Shown here: in pieces, positions 44,301 through 59,300 of the stretch
Layout: each line of letters begins with the position of its first letter
Numbering within the stretch: the first letter of the stretch is position 1
Source of the DNA: Scilla litardierei
Taxonomy: Eukaryota; Streptophyta; Magnoliopsida; Asparagales; Asparagaceae
DNA length: 64,000 nt
Direction: 5' to 3'
Assembly (NCBI GenBank): GCA_030789695.1
Contig: CM061138.1
Location: 180,459,051 to 180,523,050 of the forward strand
Notes under the pieces: model-generated
Told to the model about the DNA's origin: nothing
The model's database searches: none
What the model saw: only the letters and a program-made list of their open reading frames with translations
Made by a program: the position numbers and the translations under genes

Positions 44301-47300
44301 GTGTATATGGGTTTGCAATTTATTACTTTATTGTAATTATCAATATGTCATGTGAATGAAATAGTTATACGAATCCTAAGACGTGACTCATGTCCAAGAG
44401 TACGCTATGCAACTCTATCAAGAATATAGCCATGTAATATAACACCGTTGTCGGTGTTAATAACGAAAAATGGATACAATAGTATAGCCCCCCATTCCTT
44501 AAAGGAAGAGGATGATAGATATAATAGTATAACCCCTCATTCCGTAAGGAATCGGAAAATAAAAGTAATAGTACAACCATCATTCCGTAAGGAAAAGGAC
44601 ACTGGAACTAATAGTATACCCCTCATTCCATGATGAAAGAGGAAAATGGAGTACCTGACCCATCCTCGGTCCCGCACCCTCTGGATGATGAGTTACCACA
44701 TAACCCTAGTGAGTCGAGTGTTATGTTGTTTAGTTATCAGTGTGGGTGTAATGTGTAATGTCCAAGTAATGTAACTATTTTCAAGTTGGCTGGTTGTTTC
44801 TAGGTTTGCATATCAACAGTGTCAATATCAAGCATGTTATAGTTTTCATATCATTTAAAATTATACAATTAGAGGTTTCAGATTAACAAGTCAAGTTCAA
44901 TTCATGTTCCACCAGTAATATATGTCATGTGTCAAACTCCAGTATCAAGCCACAAGTGATTTGATTTCAACACCACTATTTGCACAACTATGCAATCTAA
45001 TGATATAATTTAACCGTTGGAGTTATTGCAAGTATGCTAAGTAATTTTCACAATTTACTCCCAAGAAATGATATAAATCAAATTCTTGCTCAAAAGTAAA
45101 ATTTTAAATTAATTACCAAGAAAAATCTAAGTAATTGCATGTAAATCTGAAATTTATTTTAAAACTGAAATTTAAATAGTTGTAAGGACAACATAAAACA
45201 TATGTGATCAGATTTACATTTTGGCACACTTAAAACTAATATTAAAGTCTACATGTCCAGAGGGGTTTAACACAATTTAAAGTAATGAACAATAACAAGC
45301 CCACAGACCCAACAAGGCCGCCCAACTTTTAAACTATAGGCACAACACATGAACCAACAGCAAAGGAACAACCCATGAAACCTACAGCAAGAAGGCAAAA
45401 GCCAGTGGGCAAAAGCCCAAGGAATTATAGCGACATGATACTGCAAGGGCCCAAGGCCTAAATTAATGGTAAAGCACACAAGTAACGACATTGCAAAACA
45501 CATAGTATGAGCAAGCGGCCCAGGAAACAACCGCAAGGGCAGCAACCCGCAAAATATTCAACATCAACCAAGAACCCAGACACCAAACAACATGAAACCC
45601 CAAGAACAACCACATGCAAAAACCTAGCAAAATAGCACTGTAAACCCACGACACAACCACGTCAAACCCACACCGACGGCCAACCAATCTAAGGGACGAG
45701 GAGGGTAGCGGCGAGAGTCACCTCAAGGCCTTTAGGGCTATCAAATTTATCAATCAAAGGGAAAAATTTCCTCGGAAAATTCGTGAATCATCATGTCACA
45801 AAATTACCGAAAATTCCCAACAATTCAAACCGCAATTATTTCAGAAATTAGCATGAATTAATTAAAAATAAACCAAAATAAATATTGAAGTGGAAATAAT
45901 CTACCGATCACCGTATATAGCCAAAAATCATTGAAATCCCCGATCAAGCCCTACCATCTCACCAATCTACGACTGCAATTGCTTGATCGGAAGAAGATGA
46001 GAACTTTGAAGACATTCCACACCTAAAACGAGATCAAAATACCTAAACCGAAAAAGCTGCATTTTTGAGGAAAAATAAAAATTTTCGCAAGTGTAAAAGC
46101 ATGAAAACTTGCAAAGAGTTATATGGGGAGAGAGCCGTTGGAAGAGATCGTGGGCGAGATCGTGACGAAACAGTCGCGTAACAGAAGAGAAACAGAGCGA
46201 TAACTCGTGCGTGGGAAGAGAGAACTCAACAACTAGGGTTTCTCTATCGGGCGGCTGGGAGAAAGAAAGGGGGAGAACTCAAAGAGTGGTTGGCTCGGGT
46301 AGCAGAGAGGGAGAGGGGACTTAACTGGTGGGCCGTTGGATTTAGAAAAATGGAAGGAGAAAAAGAAAGTAAAAAGGGACAGAAAGAAAGAGGGAAGAGT
46401 GGGCTGGTGGTAGTGGGCCAAGCCAAGGAAAATGAAATGAAAAATAGGAAAAAAGAACAGAATGGAAAGAAGATAAAAATCAAAAAATAAGAGAAATCCC
46501 TAACAAAAATTATTAAAAATATGGACCATTACAGGTGCCGTACATGTGAATCTGATCCCATATAACTTAAGTTTTCCCTTTTTCTGTTTAAAAATAATTT
46601 TCAGCTATATATGCGTTGAAAACTAAAATTGCTTTAGACTGGTTCCTTGATTGAAATTGATTGAACAAATAAGAAATTACTTTGGACGAGAATATGCTTT
46701 GACACCGTCCCTTGATTTAATTATAGAGTTACTTGATATGCATGCAATGATTAGAACGGTTAATATAATATCACTAAATTGTATGGTTAGGTTTGGGGAT
46801 GTACATATAACGATACTAGAACAAACTGATTTTTGGCACGATATTGAAAATTGATACATGACTTATACCACTGTTGGAAACATGAACTGAAATGATGAAT
46901 TGATGCATAAAATCCCTAAATACGTAATTTAAGATGATATGAACCTTGGTCATTTTTGAGAACTATGTTACAACCTAACAATTTTGATGCAAGCTAAATA
47001 ACCTCCATAGTAAGTAAATGAAAGATACATTGGTTGTAAAATAAATTACACTGAGCTGTTGACCCTATTATATAGCTCTCTACAACATGATTTACAACCT
47101 TAGTGACACCACTGATGACATTTGCACCTGATACTACAACTATATAGCCATACGTTAGAACTTTAATGTTTCATTTGCGTAGTTTTTGTTACAAAATGAC
47201 ATACATTGAAAAGCTCTTGCTACATGGTTTACATACAACATGTTCATAATCTGATAACAGTTGATTATGACAGCAAACAAGATCCAATTACATGACCCGT

Positions 47301-50300
47301 TGTATACCAACGGTATTGAATATTATTCTCTGAATTCATGCTCTTAATATTATATTTGTTCATTAGATATTGTATTTGCTCTAGCTATTGATCATTGGAT
47401 ATTGTACATGCCCTGGATATTGTCTCTTCATAAAGTACTATACAGTATACACTAATTACAAGTTCTTGAAGTTGTACATGTTCATATCGAGAACTAAGTG
47501 CTACATGGGACAAACTGTCATGGAAAAACCGGGGACCACCTCTTGAACCCATGAGAGCCACCTCTAGAATAACTTTCTCACGCGTATATTTGAAAACTAA
47601 GTGTTACATGGGACAAAGTAAGGGCCACCTCTTGAACCCATGAGAATCACCTCTTGAACCCCCTTCTCATGACTATATTTGGAAACCATTACAATATCAA
47701 ATACAATATTCGACATGACACTGGACTTGACATATCACGCATACACCGTACTTAGTACATAGATTTCACTGGGATTGTTGGGGTAACTCATATTAGAGAG
47801 TGTGCAGGAGCGATTGGAGCCATGTATTCGGACCATATCCGATAGGATCCATTCCTTATTTTTGTTTCAATCGGATCCTTATCAGTTTCTGTGTACGACT
47901 CAGACCAGTTATGTCGGATGGATCATGAGTCCCTTTCTTATGTTATGTTTGGACTCGTCTCGGATGAGCACCCTCGTGGTACAAGGTGGACTTCGGGTTG
48001 CATATCGTATTCTTCACTATGAGTCACAACACTAGTATAGAGTATCACGGTCTAGCAACAAGATAGTATATGTATGATAGTCTATCTCATGCTTGGTCTG
48101 TTGCTATAGTTCCTTGTTGCCCTGCTGCCTAGATGATCATTGCTTAGTAGTGAGATATTTCTTTACCTCTGGCCATGTATTGTTTGTCAATTGATCAATG
48201 TTGTCACATTGTTTAAAGTTAATATTCATGTCTTGCATGCTTGTCCTTTAGTATTGTCGTATTGCTACTTTACAGTTATCTGTTGTTTTATTTTAGTTAT
48301 ATATTTATATACCGTCTTATAAATTTTACATTCTTGGATTAGATATAATATACTCTAATTTAGTAGTTTCAAGTTTTATTGTATCGTCAGGTGTTGACCA
48401 GGCACAAGGAGGTTTCTGTGTATGAGGACTAGCACGCAGTTCTGAGACAATTCATGTGTACGTTTTATTGGTACATTTCTACTTTATCCTATTCTATTTT
48501 CACTGGTAAATAGATTCTAACAGGCACGTTATCGGGTAACATGCACGTTATCGGGTAACAAGGCGTGACATTTTCTTTCCATAAATTATCCATATCCGAA
48601 GTCGTATGTGACATTGTTTGGGACCCTGATATGGTAAAACCCATAACGGCTTTGTTTTCAAACTGTTTACATCCCTACCCTAATCCTTCGCTCCCATGCG
48701 GATATTTCGGCAAGCTTGTAACAAAATTCGCTTTCCTTGACAACCATCCACGCCTACTTTGACAGCCTATCTTATAGAAGATGCCAAGTTCACCCAAAAG
48801 GCTGACTTTATGGTAACGGATCTAATAGGACTTTGCCAGTTTGCAATATATAACTGAAGAAAGTCACCATGAGTGCTACACACAAAAAACGTTCACTTGT
48901 TTTGAGGTCCGCATCAAAATTTTGGCATCACCAAAGAGAGGGAAAACTGAAAACATGGAGAACCATAGAAGCAAACACAAAAGGATGAAAGAAATGGTCC
49001 AAGAAGAGAACATTGCAAAAGGGGAAAAAACAAGAAAAGAAAGGGATTGATCATGTTATAAAGTGTAGACTTTAAGTTCACTTCTGAAATAAGGTTTACT
49101 AATTTGATTCCCTACTATCCATAATTCCATAACTCAATAACTCAAACTCCTATAGCAAAGATGTCCACCAAATACCATTTATTCTGATTGGCATTCCTGA
49201 AATTCCCATTGGACCTCAACGGATAATAGAATAAGAATAACTAAACCTAATTATTTTCCAAATTATAATAGATGGTCAAGATGATATATCAAGTGGTATC
49301 TCGGTAGTATTGAACAATATTTCAACAAATGGATACAACTGCCAAGAATCAAGATTTTCTATTATGTTCAAGAAGACAACATTTGGAAATCGTTCATGGT
49401 TAATAGTTGTAGTATAAATTGTATAATAGAGAGAAATTCATAAGCACATATTATAATGCAAACTTAGCCTTCATCATTTCATGTCGACATGATAAGATTC
49501 ACTATGACAGCATTTCCTTTATAAGCATGAGTACAACAGGGGAAAAACTATACATCCTCAGAGGTGTAGCTGACCTGATGGTAAAGGAAGGAACGAGACC
49601 TTGCTGTTACGACATAGCAATGATGGCTTCTTCTATGGCCAAATTCATGAAAGTTTACGGCATTATGACTTTTACTGCACATGTAAGAGCTTACGGAATT
49701 ATCTGCAGATGATCCTGACTTCATTTCTTTTCTCTCAACATCAGAAGGAAAGAATAGAGAAGGAACAACTTCACATACATGGAGCTCATCCAATGTTCTA
49801 ATAGGAGAAGCAGCCTGTGTATCGGGGAAAATCATTAGGCAAAACATAATTCCAAAATGCCTGAGAAGTTTCAACAAGAAACAACCCACTAAATCCTGCA
49901 ATCGCTTAATTTCGTAAAGAAAATAACAGAACCAAAGACAAGGTGATCATGAAAGCAGCCAAAGATATTACATCTACACAAAACTAAAACAACAACAAAA
50001 CTTAGGCAACAATAGACATAAATTTAACAGATATTTATAGAACCTCGCAAATGATTCTTTGTGCTTATGCAACGAGGTCTTGTGCCCAAAGTTTGTATTA
50101 TTTCACCCAGGGCCTTGATGTTTCAATTCCAAACTCTGAGAATACACTTCCCATTGACACCCTTACATTCTTGAAAAATTCATGGGCAGATATAAACACT
50201 GATAATGCTAGAAATATTATGTAGCGGGGCCATAGTTTTAATTCAAATGGTTCCAAAAGACTGTTCCAGTATATGTAGCACGGGTACTTCTATCATGAAG

Positions 50301-53300
50301 CCGTACCCGCATCAGACATGTAGATACCCTTCGACACTTCTTGGACACTTTGCAAACACATGTTGAACATATTTCAATGCTCATCGGACATTGTACTTCT
50401 ACGGTTGTATTTATTGTGAGAATAGTTAAGATAATTGGAAAATGAAACTACAAGATAAAGCTATGAACTTATCTAAATTATATGTTTAAAAGTAATATCA
50501 TTTCATATCACCGCTTATGTTTTGCCCGTTGTGTGTATGTACATCTATTATACAAAGAACATCTGCTTTTTAAATGTGAATACTGATTAGGACAAACATG
50601 TAAGTAGAAAGAGTGTTAGGATTTAATCTGGAGAATTTGAATAACTGTGATTAAAAGTTCCAATCTTTTGGGGATACCACATGGTTTTTGGATGGAATGA
50701 GGAGAGGGTGTGTGGAAGGATGGTGGTGACGGTTAGGGATAGAGATGGCACGGTGTGGGGGGCAGTGTTCTAAATATCGGTCCGCAATCCGCAATATCGG
50801 CCGATATATCGGGTTTTACAACTAGCCGATACGATATTGCTGGAATAATTGCGGTTCCCGATTTTTAAGGGCATATCGGCGATATATCGGACCAGACCCG
50901 ATATTTCGGCCGCTATTTCGGATTAGACATATCGGCCGATATTCCCAAATAGCGGTTTGTGCGGGTTCGGGAAATTTACACGAAACGAATGCGGCAAACC
51001 CGACCCGCATCGTACCCGTTATTTACTAGCGCATGGAGCCTTCGATCCTCAGTTCGCTGCGAAATATCAACGCTGAGAAAAAGCCCTAATTTCTAAATCA
51101 CTTGTTCGGCGCCGCTGCTTCTCGTTCGACATCGTTGCTTCGTCGTCGTCAGCGCTGCTTCTCCGTCAGAGTTCTTTCACTCGATTCTCTTCGACTTGCC
51201 TCTTCGTTGAGTCGGTGATACTTCCTCTTCTTCTTCGACTGTGTTCGACTCCTCATCGAACTCATCGACTGTGACGCCTCAACCATTTCACTGCCCATCG
51301 ACTGTTTCGACGACCTCAGCCATCGACTGTTGGCGACGACCTCAGCTGCTCTCCTCCGTGAGACTCAACGCCACGGCATCCTCCCCTAAGCTTCAGAATC
51401 AGTGAGTTCTCAATTTTTAATTTTTTTAGTTAATTTTTTTTCTTTTTTCCAGATATTAAGTATAGTTTTAAGTATATTTTTTTCAGTTCTTACTTCTTAT
51501 TTTTCTCTTGCGGTTGAAGGCTTGGAGCAAAATTATTAATTCATCACATTTCTGGAATTTGGATCTTTCCACTAATTTTGTAAGTTCATCTTTGGCTTAT
51601 TTTGTTTTCTTTGATTGCTATTAGATAAATTGCTATTAGATTTTGATAACATTGTAAGAGTAGGTCCAGTAGGATAAAGATAATGTGGAGGCTGAGGTTT
51701 ATTTAGTTCATATATCTGCTGAAACTGTTGAATCTGCATGCCTGCCCAAATTCATGCCTTCTCAAATCTGCTGAATTTGCATGGAGTTTTCTAAAATTAA
51801 TTATAAAATACATGTGCTGAATCTGCTGATGTGCAGCCATATATCTGCTTTATGTATATTTTTTTTGCTGCTCATGATTTGCTATATTCCAATTCTTTGC
51901 ATGGTCATGTCCATGGGTAATTCTCGTTGCTACAAGCCTGCAAAAAAATTCAAAGAGAAGTTAGAACACATAAGTAAATACATGAATAGTCTAAATATTT
52001 GAAAAATACATAATAGAATGTTAAGAATACAAACTTCTATTATCAATGTAGAATTACATTTTTGACAATATTCAATTACTATTTATTTGTTGCATTGTTG
52101 TCTTGTTTTATTTCATTTATTAATATTTTTATGTATTTTTGTCATATGATTCTTAAGGTATAGGATTCATAGTGTGTGATGATGGCATCCTCTGGAGCTT
52201 CTAGTAAAAGTGTTCCAAAAGGGGACCCTTGCTGGGCATATGGAAAGCAAGTGGATAGCCAAAGTACGGCTAAGATTCAATGTAATTATTGCAACCAAAT
52301 TGTTAATGGAGGAATTACCCGGTTCAAGGCACATCTTGCGGGAAGAAGGGGAAATGTGAGGCCATGTGGTAGTGTTCCTGATGAGGTGAAGAGCAAGGTG
52401 TTAGAAATTCTTGCTAAGTTTGAGAAGGAAAAGGAGCGCAAGGCGACGGGGGTGCAGGCTTTAATGGATGATGTTAACATTGGTGGAGAAGAACATGTCC
52501 AAGAGGAACAAGAGAGTGGGACCCGTCAGGAGTCTTCATCACGATCAAGTGTTTTTTCTTCATTTAAGAAGATAGGACCGATGGATAGGTATGCCACTCA
52601 AGCTCCAGCAGATTTGGATGTTGCTATGGGAAAGACAAAGCAGACTACACTTGATTCGAAGGAGAGAAAGAAGAGGAGGGAGAACACCATCCGATATATT
52701 GCGCGGTGGTTCTTTGAAGCTGGAATTTCTTTCAATGCTGCAACACATGGATCATTTCAACAAATGTTGCAGGCTGTAGGTCAATTTGGGCCAGGCTTGG
52801 AGGCTTCCACTCCTTATGAGCTAGGAGAGATGTGTCTTGAGAAGGAGGTGGAGGAGACACATGAAAGATTGAAATCTTTCAAAGAGAGCTGTATCATTCA
52901 TGGATGCTCCATTATGACCGATGCTTGGTCTGATCGAAAGCAACGGAGCATCATGAATATAGTGGTGCACTGTCCAGCAGGGATTGCTTTTCTGGACTCG
53001 GAGGATGTTTCGGCTGAGCGCCATAGTGGTGCGTTTATTCATGCTTTTGTTGATAGGGCAATTGAGAAGCTGGGGGAGGATAATGTTGTTCAGATAATTA
53101 CCGATAATGCATCTAATAATATGGCAGCGGCAAAAATACTGACAGTGAAGAGGCCAAGGATCTTTTGGACGAGTTGTGGCGCACACACCGTTAATTTGAT
53201 GCTCGTGGACATCGCCAAAATCAAGCCGATCAGGAGTGCCATTACAATGGGCAGAGATGTCTCCATTTTCATTTACAGTCACACCATCACTTTGAGCTTG

Positions 53301-56300
53301 ATGAGAGACTTTACCAAAGGAGACATAGTTAGGCCCGGCGCGACTAGATTTGCCACTGCCTTCTTATCTTTGAGTTCACTAAGAGATAAGAAAAAAGAAT
53401 TAAAGCAGATGTTTAGTTCTGAACAATGGGAAGAGTGTGACCTTTCTAGCAAGCCTGCAGGAAGGAAGGTAATTATAATTAAAATTTATTTACATTGATA
53501 AAAGGTTATTTCATCAAATTTTTAATCATAACTGAATTATTAATCCTTGCTTTGTAGGTTCAAGAAATTGTTTTGAGTAATAAGTTTTGGGACAATGTTG
53601 ATCTGGCTTTGAAGGTTTTCACTCCATTGGTGAAAGTTTTGAGGAGAGTGGATGGTGACAAAGTCCCGTCGATGGGCTTTGTGTATGGTGATTTGGTTGA
53701 AACCAAGGTTGAAATTGCATCGGCCCTGGCCCAGAAGGAGAAGATGTATCTTCCAATATGTAAGATAATAGATAAAAGATGGGATGAGAAGCTTAAGTCA
53801 CCATTGCATAGGACTGGGTATTACTTGAACCCTTTTTATTATTATCCTAATAAGGAAGCAATCGAAAAGGGTAATATTTTTGATGGTTTTGTGGAGTGCA
53901 TGCATCTCATGTATGGGAATGATCATGATATTATCGAGAAGATTGGAGAGCAGCTCTACCTCTATCAAAACCAAAAGGGTTCATTTGGTCGGGATTTTGC
54001 AAAGAATGCTGCAAAAAATCCAAAAATTAACCCAGGTATAATTTTTAATATTTATCAATTTTTTAAATAAACACATGTTAACCGATGATTTTTATATTTG
54101 TTAATTTGACAGTCACATGGTGGAGTTTCTATGGGACCGATGCTCCAGAATTGAAACAAATGGCATTGAGGGTCCTTAATTTGGCAACTAGCTCTTCTGG
54201 GTGCGAAAGAAACTGGAGCACATTTGAGATGGTAAATAGTATTATATATTCATCATATATTTATATGCTAAAACTTTTAATTTATTGAAAATAATCCGTT
54301 AATGATAATTTCTTTATCTTTTGTAGACTCATACCAAGAAGAGAAATAGACTAAGTCACAATAAGCTACGTGACTTAGTTTTCGTCAAGTTCAATGCCGA
54401 GCTGAAAAATAAGCATGAAAATAAAGAGAGGGATCCTTTGGCTGCTTATAATGATAATGAAAAGGTCTCTGATTGGTTGGTATCAAAAAATGATGGTGCT
54501 TCAATTTCTGATAGCGATGATGAGGTGTTTCCAGGGGAGCATCTGACTTGGAGACAAGTTGCCACAGCTATGGGAGCTAATCCTAAAAGAAAGAAGAGCT
54601 CAAGAGTGGTGACATATAAAAGAACAAAGAAAGGGGCATCTTCATCATCCAAAGGAAAAGAACCAGCCATGGAAGAAGATGAATTTGAATCATCATCAGA
54701 ATCATCGTGGGACGAGCTAGATGAGGGCAATGATGATTCCGATCATGAAGATGATTATTGATTACTTTGATGTTTTAGAGACTGACATGTTTTAAATCTA
54801 TGGACTGATATTATTTTTGGCTTTTAATATGATGTTTGTGGTTTACTTTTTATTATATAACAATTTGAATTGGTTTGTCATTGAATCAGGTTTGGCCTAA
54901 TCATATGATTCATTTCGTAAATGTTAAATTATTCATGTTTATTGTTTATTAATTTAATAATTTTTAACGCATGCCTACTTGCCTACTGATTTTATTATCA
55001 TATTTTGTAGGAATTTAATTCGCTTGGTTCGTGATCAATTAAAGAAATATTCTACCAAGTGGATGACTGGTATTCACGTTTAATGAGGTAAGTATAATGC
55101 AAATATACTTTTATTTGAGTTTCTAATTTTCTATAGTTTATATTTTCTTAGACATATCTATGCTTTTATTTGATATTATATTAGCCTCTGATATGAATGA
55201 CACTTTGAATCCGATATTTAGTCAATATCCCCGATATTCATGTATAACGAAAGAAGTATAACCAAAACATACTTTTATTTGAGTTAGTATAGTTTATATC
55301 TTCTTAGATACATTTATGCTTGCAAATTTCATCATTTTTAAGCATCCGATATGACAGTCCGATATTTAGTCAATATCCCCGATATATCCCCGATATCCGC
55401 AATCCGATATCAAATTTCCTAGGCCGATACGCGACCGATATCCGATATTTAGAACACTGGTGGGGGGTAATGTATTCGGGTGAATTTATCACATAAAGAG
55501 GGAGAATAATTATAAGCATGAGTTTATAACATGAGTGGATTTATGTTTGTGTGCAAGTATGACAAAAAACGTAATGTTTTGCATTAAATTGCTGTCTGGG
55601 ACAAACGGATTGATAGAAGACTCAGATTTCATCTTAGCTATCAACGGATAGGATTGAAAGCTGGAAAAAAATTTGAAAGGAAAATTATTACATATATCGA
55701 TGCAAAGTTAATTCCCACAAAACAAGGCTATTTATTCTATTGGTGAGCAAGACAATTTGTTATTGAGCATAATGAGAAAGGTTAGTTCACATCGTTAAAA
55801 ATCTAAGTCTTTCCCTATGCAAGGTAAGTTCCCAATGCAAAAGTTAATTCATACGACTCTCCAGCTAGATGAAAAATCTCTCTCCAACTTTGAACTTTGT
55901 ATTGAAAACTTAGGCATGTGAATTGAAATGTGTACGGTGAAAAGTTTCTTTTAGGAATATTTAACTTTTTGAAAATTCATAGATAAACAAACTCGGTAGC
56001 CGATTATATTTAATTCTTTGTTTCTTATCTTTGAAGAATTAATGAGGGAGTTCTGTAACAAAATTAAATATTAAATATTAAGATATAGATGTAAAATGTT
56101 ATAATTAAATGTAATTGTTGCAGTTGTAAAATATAAAGGGTGGAATTCTATAATTAATGTATGTGTTGGTGAAAATTTGTAGTGCTGTAATTGTGATGAA
56201 AAGTAATTGTGATTATGTAAATGATCAAAGTTTGAATTGCTGCAATATTTTAGGATGCTAAATTGTTTGAATTACCGTAATAATTTTTTTGGGATGTGAT

Positions 56301-59300
56301 TTTTTTTTTGATACATCGGAAAGCTTGGGATGTGATTTTGGTTTTACATTTTTTAAGGGAATATTTTTTTTGGGGAAAATAATTGGATGTGCTTGAATAA
56401 TTTTTTAGATATCCAAAATTTTTGGGGATCCAAAATTTTTGGCAAAATATTTTGCATAACACGTGCCTTAAGAGGACTGGTTATGACTAGTGTTCTTATA
56501 AACCTTGACATTTGTAGAATGAATATATGTGAGAGTAATAATACTAGGACATGGACACAGAGCATCTAATCCTGATGATGTGTCCGAGCATCAATCTAGG
56601 GATTACATGGATCAGTTGACAGATTTTTTATAAAACCATGTAAACCAATCATATTTTGAGGTTGGTAGACTCATCGGATTCGAATATCGTTATTCATATA
56701 CAGATTAATAGTAATTGTCAACAAGTGTACCTTCATGGATTCGAGATATATCAACTTGAAATTATTGTACAAGGAGACATTATTAACAAAAACAAATTGT
56801 CCACTTCAACTTCACCCAAAGTTTGAAACAGGGGACATGGCTAATTTACTAGATTATATTCCATGTACAACTATTGATCTTCAGTGATTGTGACCTAACT
56901 TGCTTTAGTACCAAGGAGAAAGCTAGACCACATCGATTTTATACCAGGAAAGATAACAAAATTACGCATAGTTAAACCATATCTGGCTGTTAATTTAGGA
57001 TCTTTCTTCCACTGTAATAAGAACCTTATTAATTGTTCCCTGCATAAGTAATCAACATATGTTCTTGTATATTGTAACATGTGCGTCTAGCACATGAAAC
57101 CGTGTTTAACGCAGGGAAAATGGGATTTGCGTGTATGTTAGCAGATCGAATCTTATGTGTGTGTGTAGTATATGAGCATTCGGTGTAAAAAATTTCCTAC
57201 ACCTGCCCTAAAAACTTCAATTCCCAATCTTTTTTTAGTGATCAACATTGTTCATCTTGATATACACACCATGGATGATGAACATATCAAAATCAAGTAA
57301 ATCCAATGCTATTTGACCCTCGATTCGATTGTTGCAAATTCAACGGTTTTATAACAATAGAATTATTTGTAACGAACCGATCGAGTGTCAAATCCCCGTA
57401 GGGTTCACATATATTTAGGATTTTGGAGTTTTAGAATGTGTACAACGTTCCTAAATTAAAAACATTTGAAAAAAAACAAAGTGAAATATGATGTTTTTGA
57501 CAGGCGGTGTAGGAAATTTCCTACACCGAATGCTCACATACCTTAACATATATGTATGTATGTATGTATGCTTAATGGTATATATTACAACATGAGAATA
57601 ATGGGTATCATATCACATATGAGACTAAGCATCATATACTCTTTGAAACTTCATCATCCGCTAATTTTTGGATGATTGGAACCGTTTGTTTTGATATATA
57701 TGTTCTAAAACCCCAAACCACTGAATATCGGATGAACCAAGGGGTTTTGTGACTTTGTCCATTCATCCACATGTCACAAATTTAATGGTTTTGCATTAAT
57801 AGAAATTTTGAGACGGATGAATGAACATTTAAAACACCTTGGGTTCATAACTCGTCTCAAAAGGTGTGAGCGCTACTCCCAAGTGTAGGAGATCGATCAA
57901 GTAGTAAACCTGGAGAGTCAGGTATTGTCTCCACATGACAGTTGACCTGCAATACCAAAATATTAGTCTACAAAGAGCAATAAAACGACGAAATGCTTCT
58001 ACCTTTCGAAGGTGAGGAAATCATGACAATGGTTTCAAGTAAACGTGAAAATAATAATAAACCAAGTACGGAGAAGTCGAAGCTAATGTATCAATGAGAA
58101 GTATGTGTCGGTTGTGAGTTCGTTAGGGGTCTGCAATCAATGAATATTAATGTCTTTTATTGGTTAATCAATTGGTTTGTAACATTTACAATCAAGATTC
58201 ATATATGAGCCTCGCGGATCATCGGCCTATCGGGTCCCTCTGGGTATGCACACATAGATTTATCCTTGCGATACATCATCCTCTCGGAATCCTCATTGTA
58301 TATGTATGAATCAAGATCTAAAACGTTAGAAACAATTACTTAACCTAAATAGATACACGATGTTTCATCCGGCAAGGGTATAAAAACATCAATAAAAACA
58401 TCAATTAGCGCCATATGTAACCAAGCAATCATTAATTTCTTATAGAATCTAAGCATAAGTTTCCGCAAGGGTCGTGGTACGTCCGCAAAGATCGTATCAC
58501 AAATAATACACGTAGAAATCAATTAAATACTTGATATATCGTGATAATACAGTGAAATGACATTAAATTCAGAGATTACATAGCCCTAACTATTTCACAA
58601 CCAACATATAAGGATATTAGCCACGCATGAAGAGAAAAGAATCAATATGTATAAGCGAATACATCATCAAATGCTCAAAATACGTGTCCAACACGCAAAA
58701 TACAAACTAAACGTTTAGAAATTTATCATCAAAACTCCTCAAAAACCCCTTAGATCTCATTCAACAATAGCCATAAGCCTCTGCTCCAAAACCTCCTCAA
58801 AGTTACGGCCAAATACGCTTCTTAGAGTTCAAGATAAGCCAAGAATACGGCCAAAACCCTAGAAAATACGCTTTTATAGAGGGCTGCGGGTTTGCGAGTC
58901 ATAACTGGTTCGGATCCACCTAAACCCGCTTCATAGTCGCCGCCCCGTTTCGTAGAAGATCTCAACCACTCGTTCAGATGCGGGATTCAACGTGGTGAAG
59001 CCACGTGTCTCCGCGGGTTGCCTTCAGCCCGTTCCTTCGCTCTGATCCGACTCCGTCTCGGAGAGAAGTTGTGTCGTAGGATCTTCATCTGACGATTAGA
59101 CAAAGGAAGCGTCGCCCCGCTTAAAGATGCCGTCTAATTCGAGCGGGAGCGCTTGGATCGCTGCCACGTGTCCCGCCTGATGGTGGGGCGCGTATGGTCG
59201 ACATATTTACGGCGTATTTCTTCGTATTTCTGCCCTTTTAAATGGTATTCTGCATTAAAAATTCATAAAAATTAACACAGATCTCAGAAAAATAAGAATA

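Larger units (their letters stand above)
43308..46533 (-). repeat. Solo LTR of a Tekay-like gypsy element, minus orientation
   Basis: The plus strand begins TGTCACGCCCCAC and ends GGACCATTACA; reversed, this gives TGTAATGGTCC ... GTGGGGCGTGACA, the usual ends of Tekay/Del LTRs. Flanks GGTGT (43303-43307) and GGTGC (46534-46538) look like a target duplication with one mismatch. Length is 3.2 kb including two inserted foldback elements. No internal region follows on either side. Confidence 0.65.
41898..48570 (+). repeat. Old Tekay-like LTR remnant, split by an inverted solo LTR
   Basis: The left part (about 41898-43307) has a pyrimidine-rich block and GGGCCTT/GGGCTTTTGCCC stretches. The right part (46534-48570) has a 100-bp repeat (CACCTCTTGAACCCATGAGA at about 47538 and 47625) and ends GGCGTGACA, like the end of the T LTR. 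The start at TGTAAATTC is a guess and no target duplication was found. It could instead be several unrelated fragments. Confidence 0.35.
50763..55459 (+). mobile_element. Complete hAT transposon
   Basis: The terminal inverted repeats CAGTGTTCTAAATATCGG are identical for 18 bp at both ends. The 8-bp target duplication GTGGGGGG is perfect (50755-50762 and 55460-55467). Many copies of ATATCGG / CCGATAT lie within about 200 bp of each end (50775-50945; 55210-55448), as expected for subterminal transposase-binding sites. The 4.7-kb element carries an open transposase gene. It lies in the 12.4-kb intron of the pseudouridine synthase gene, opposite in direction. Confidence 0.96.
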
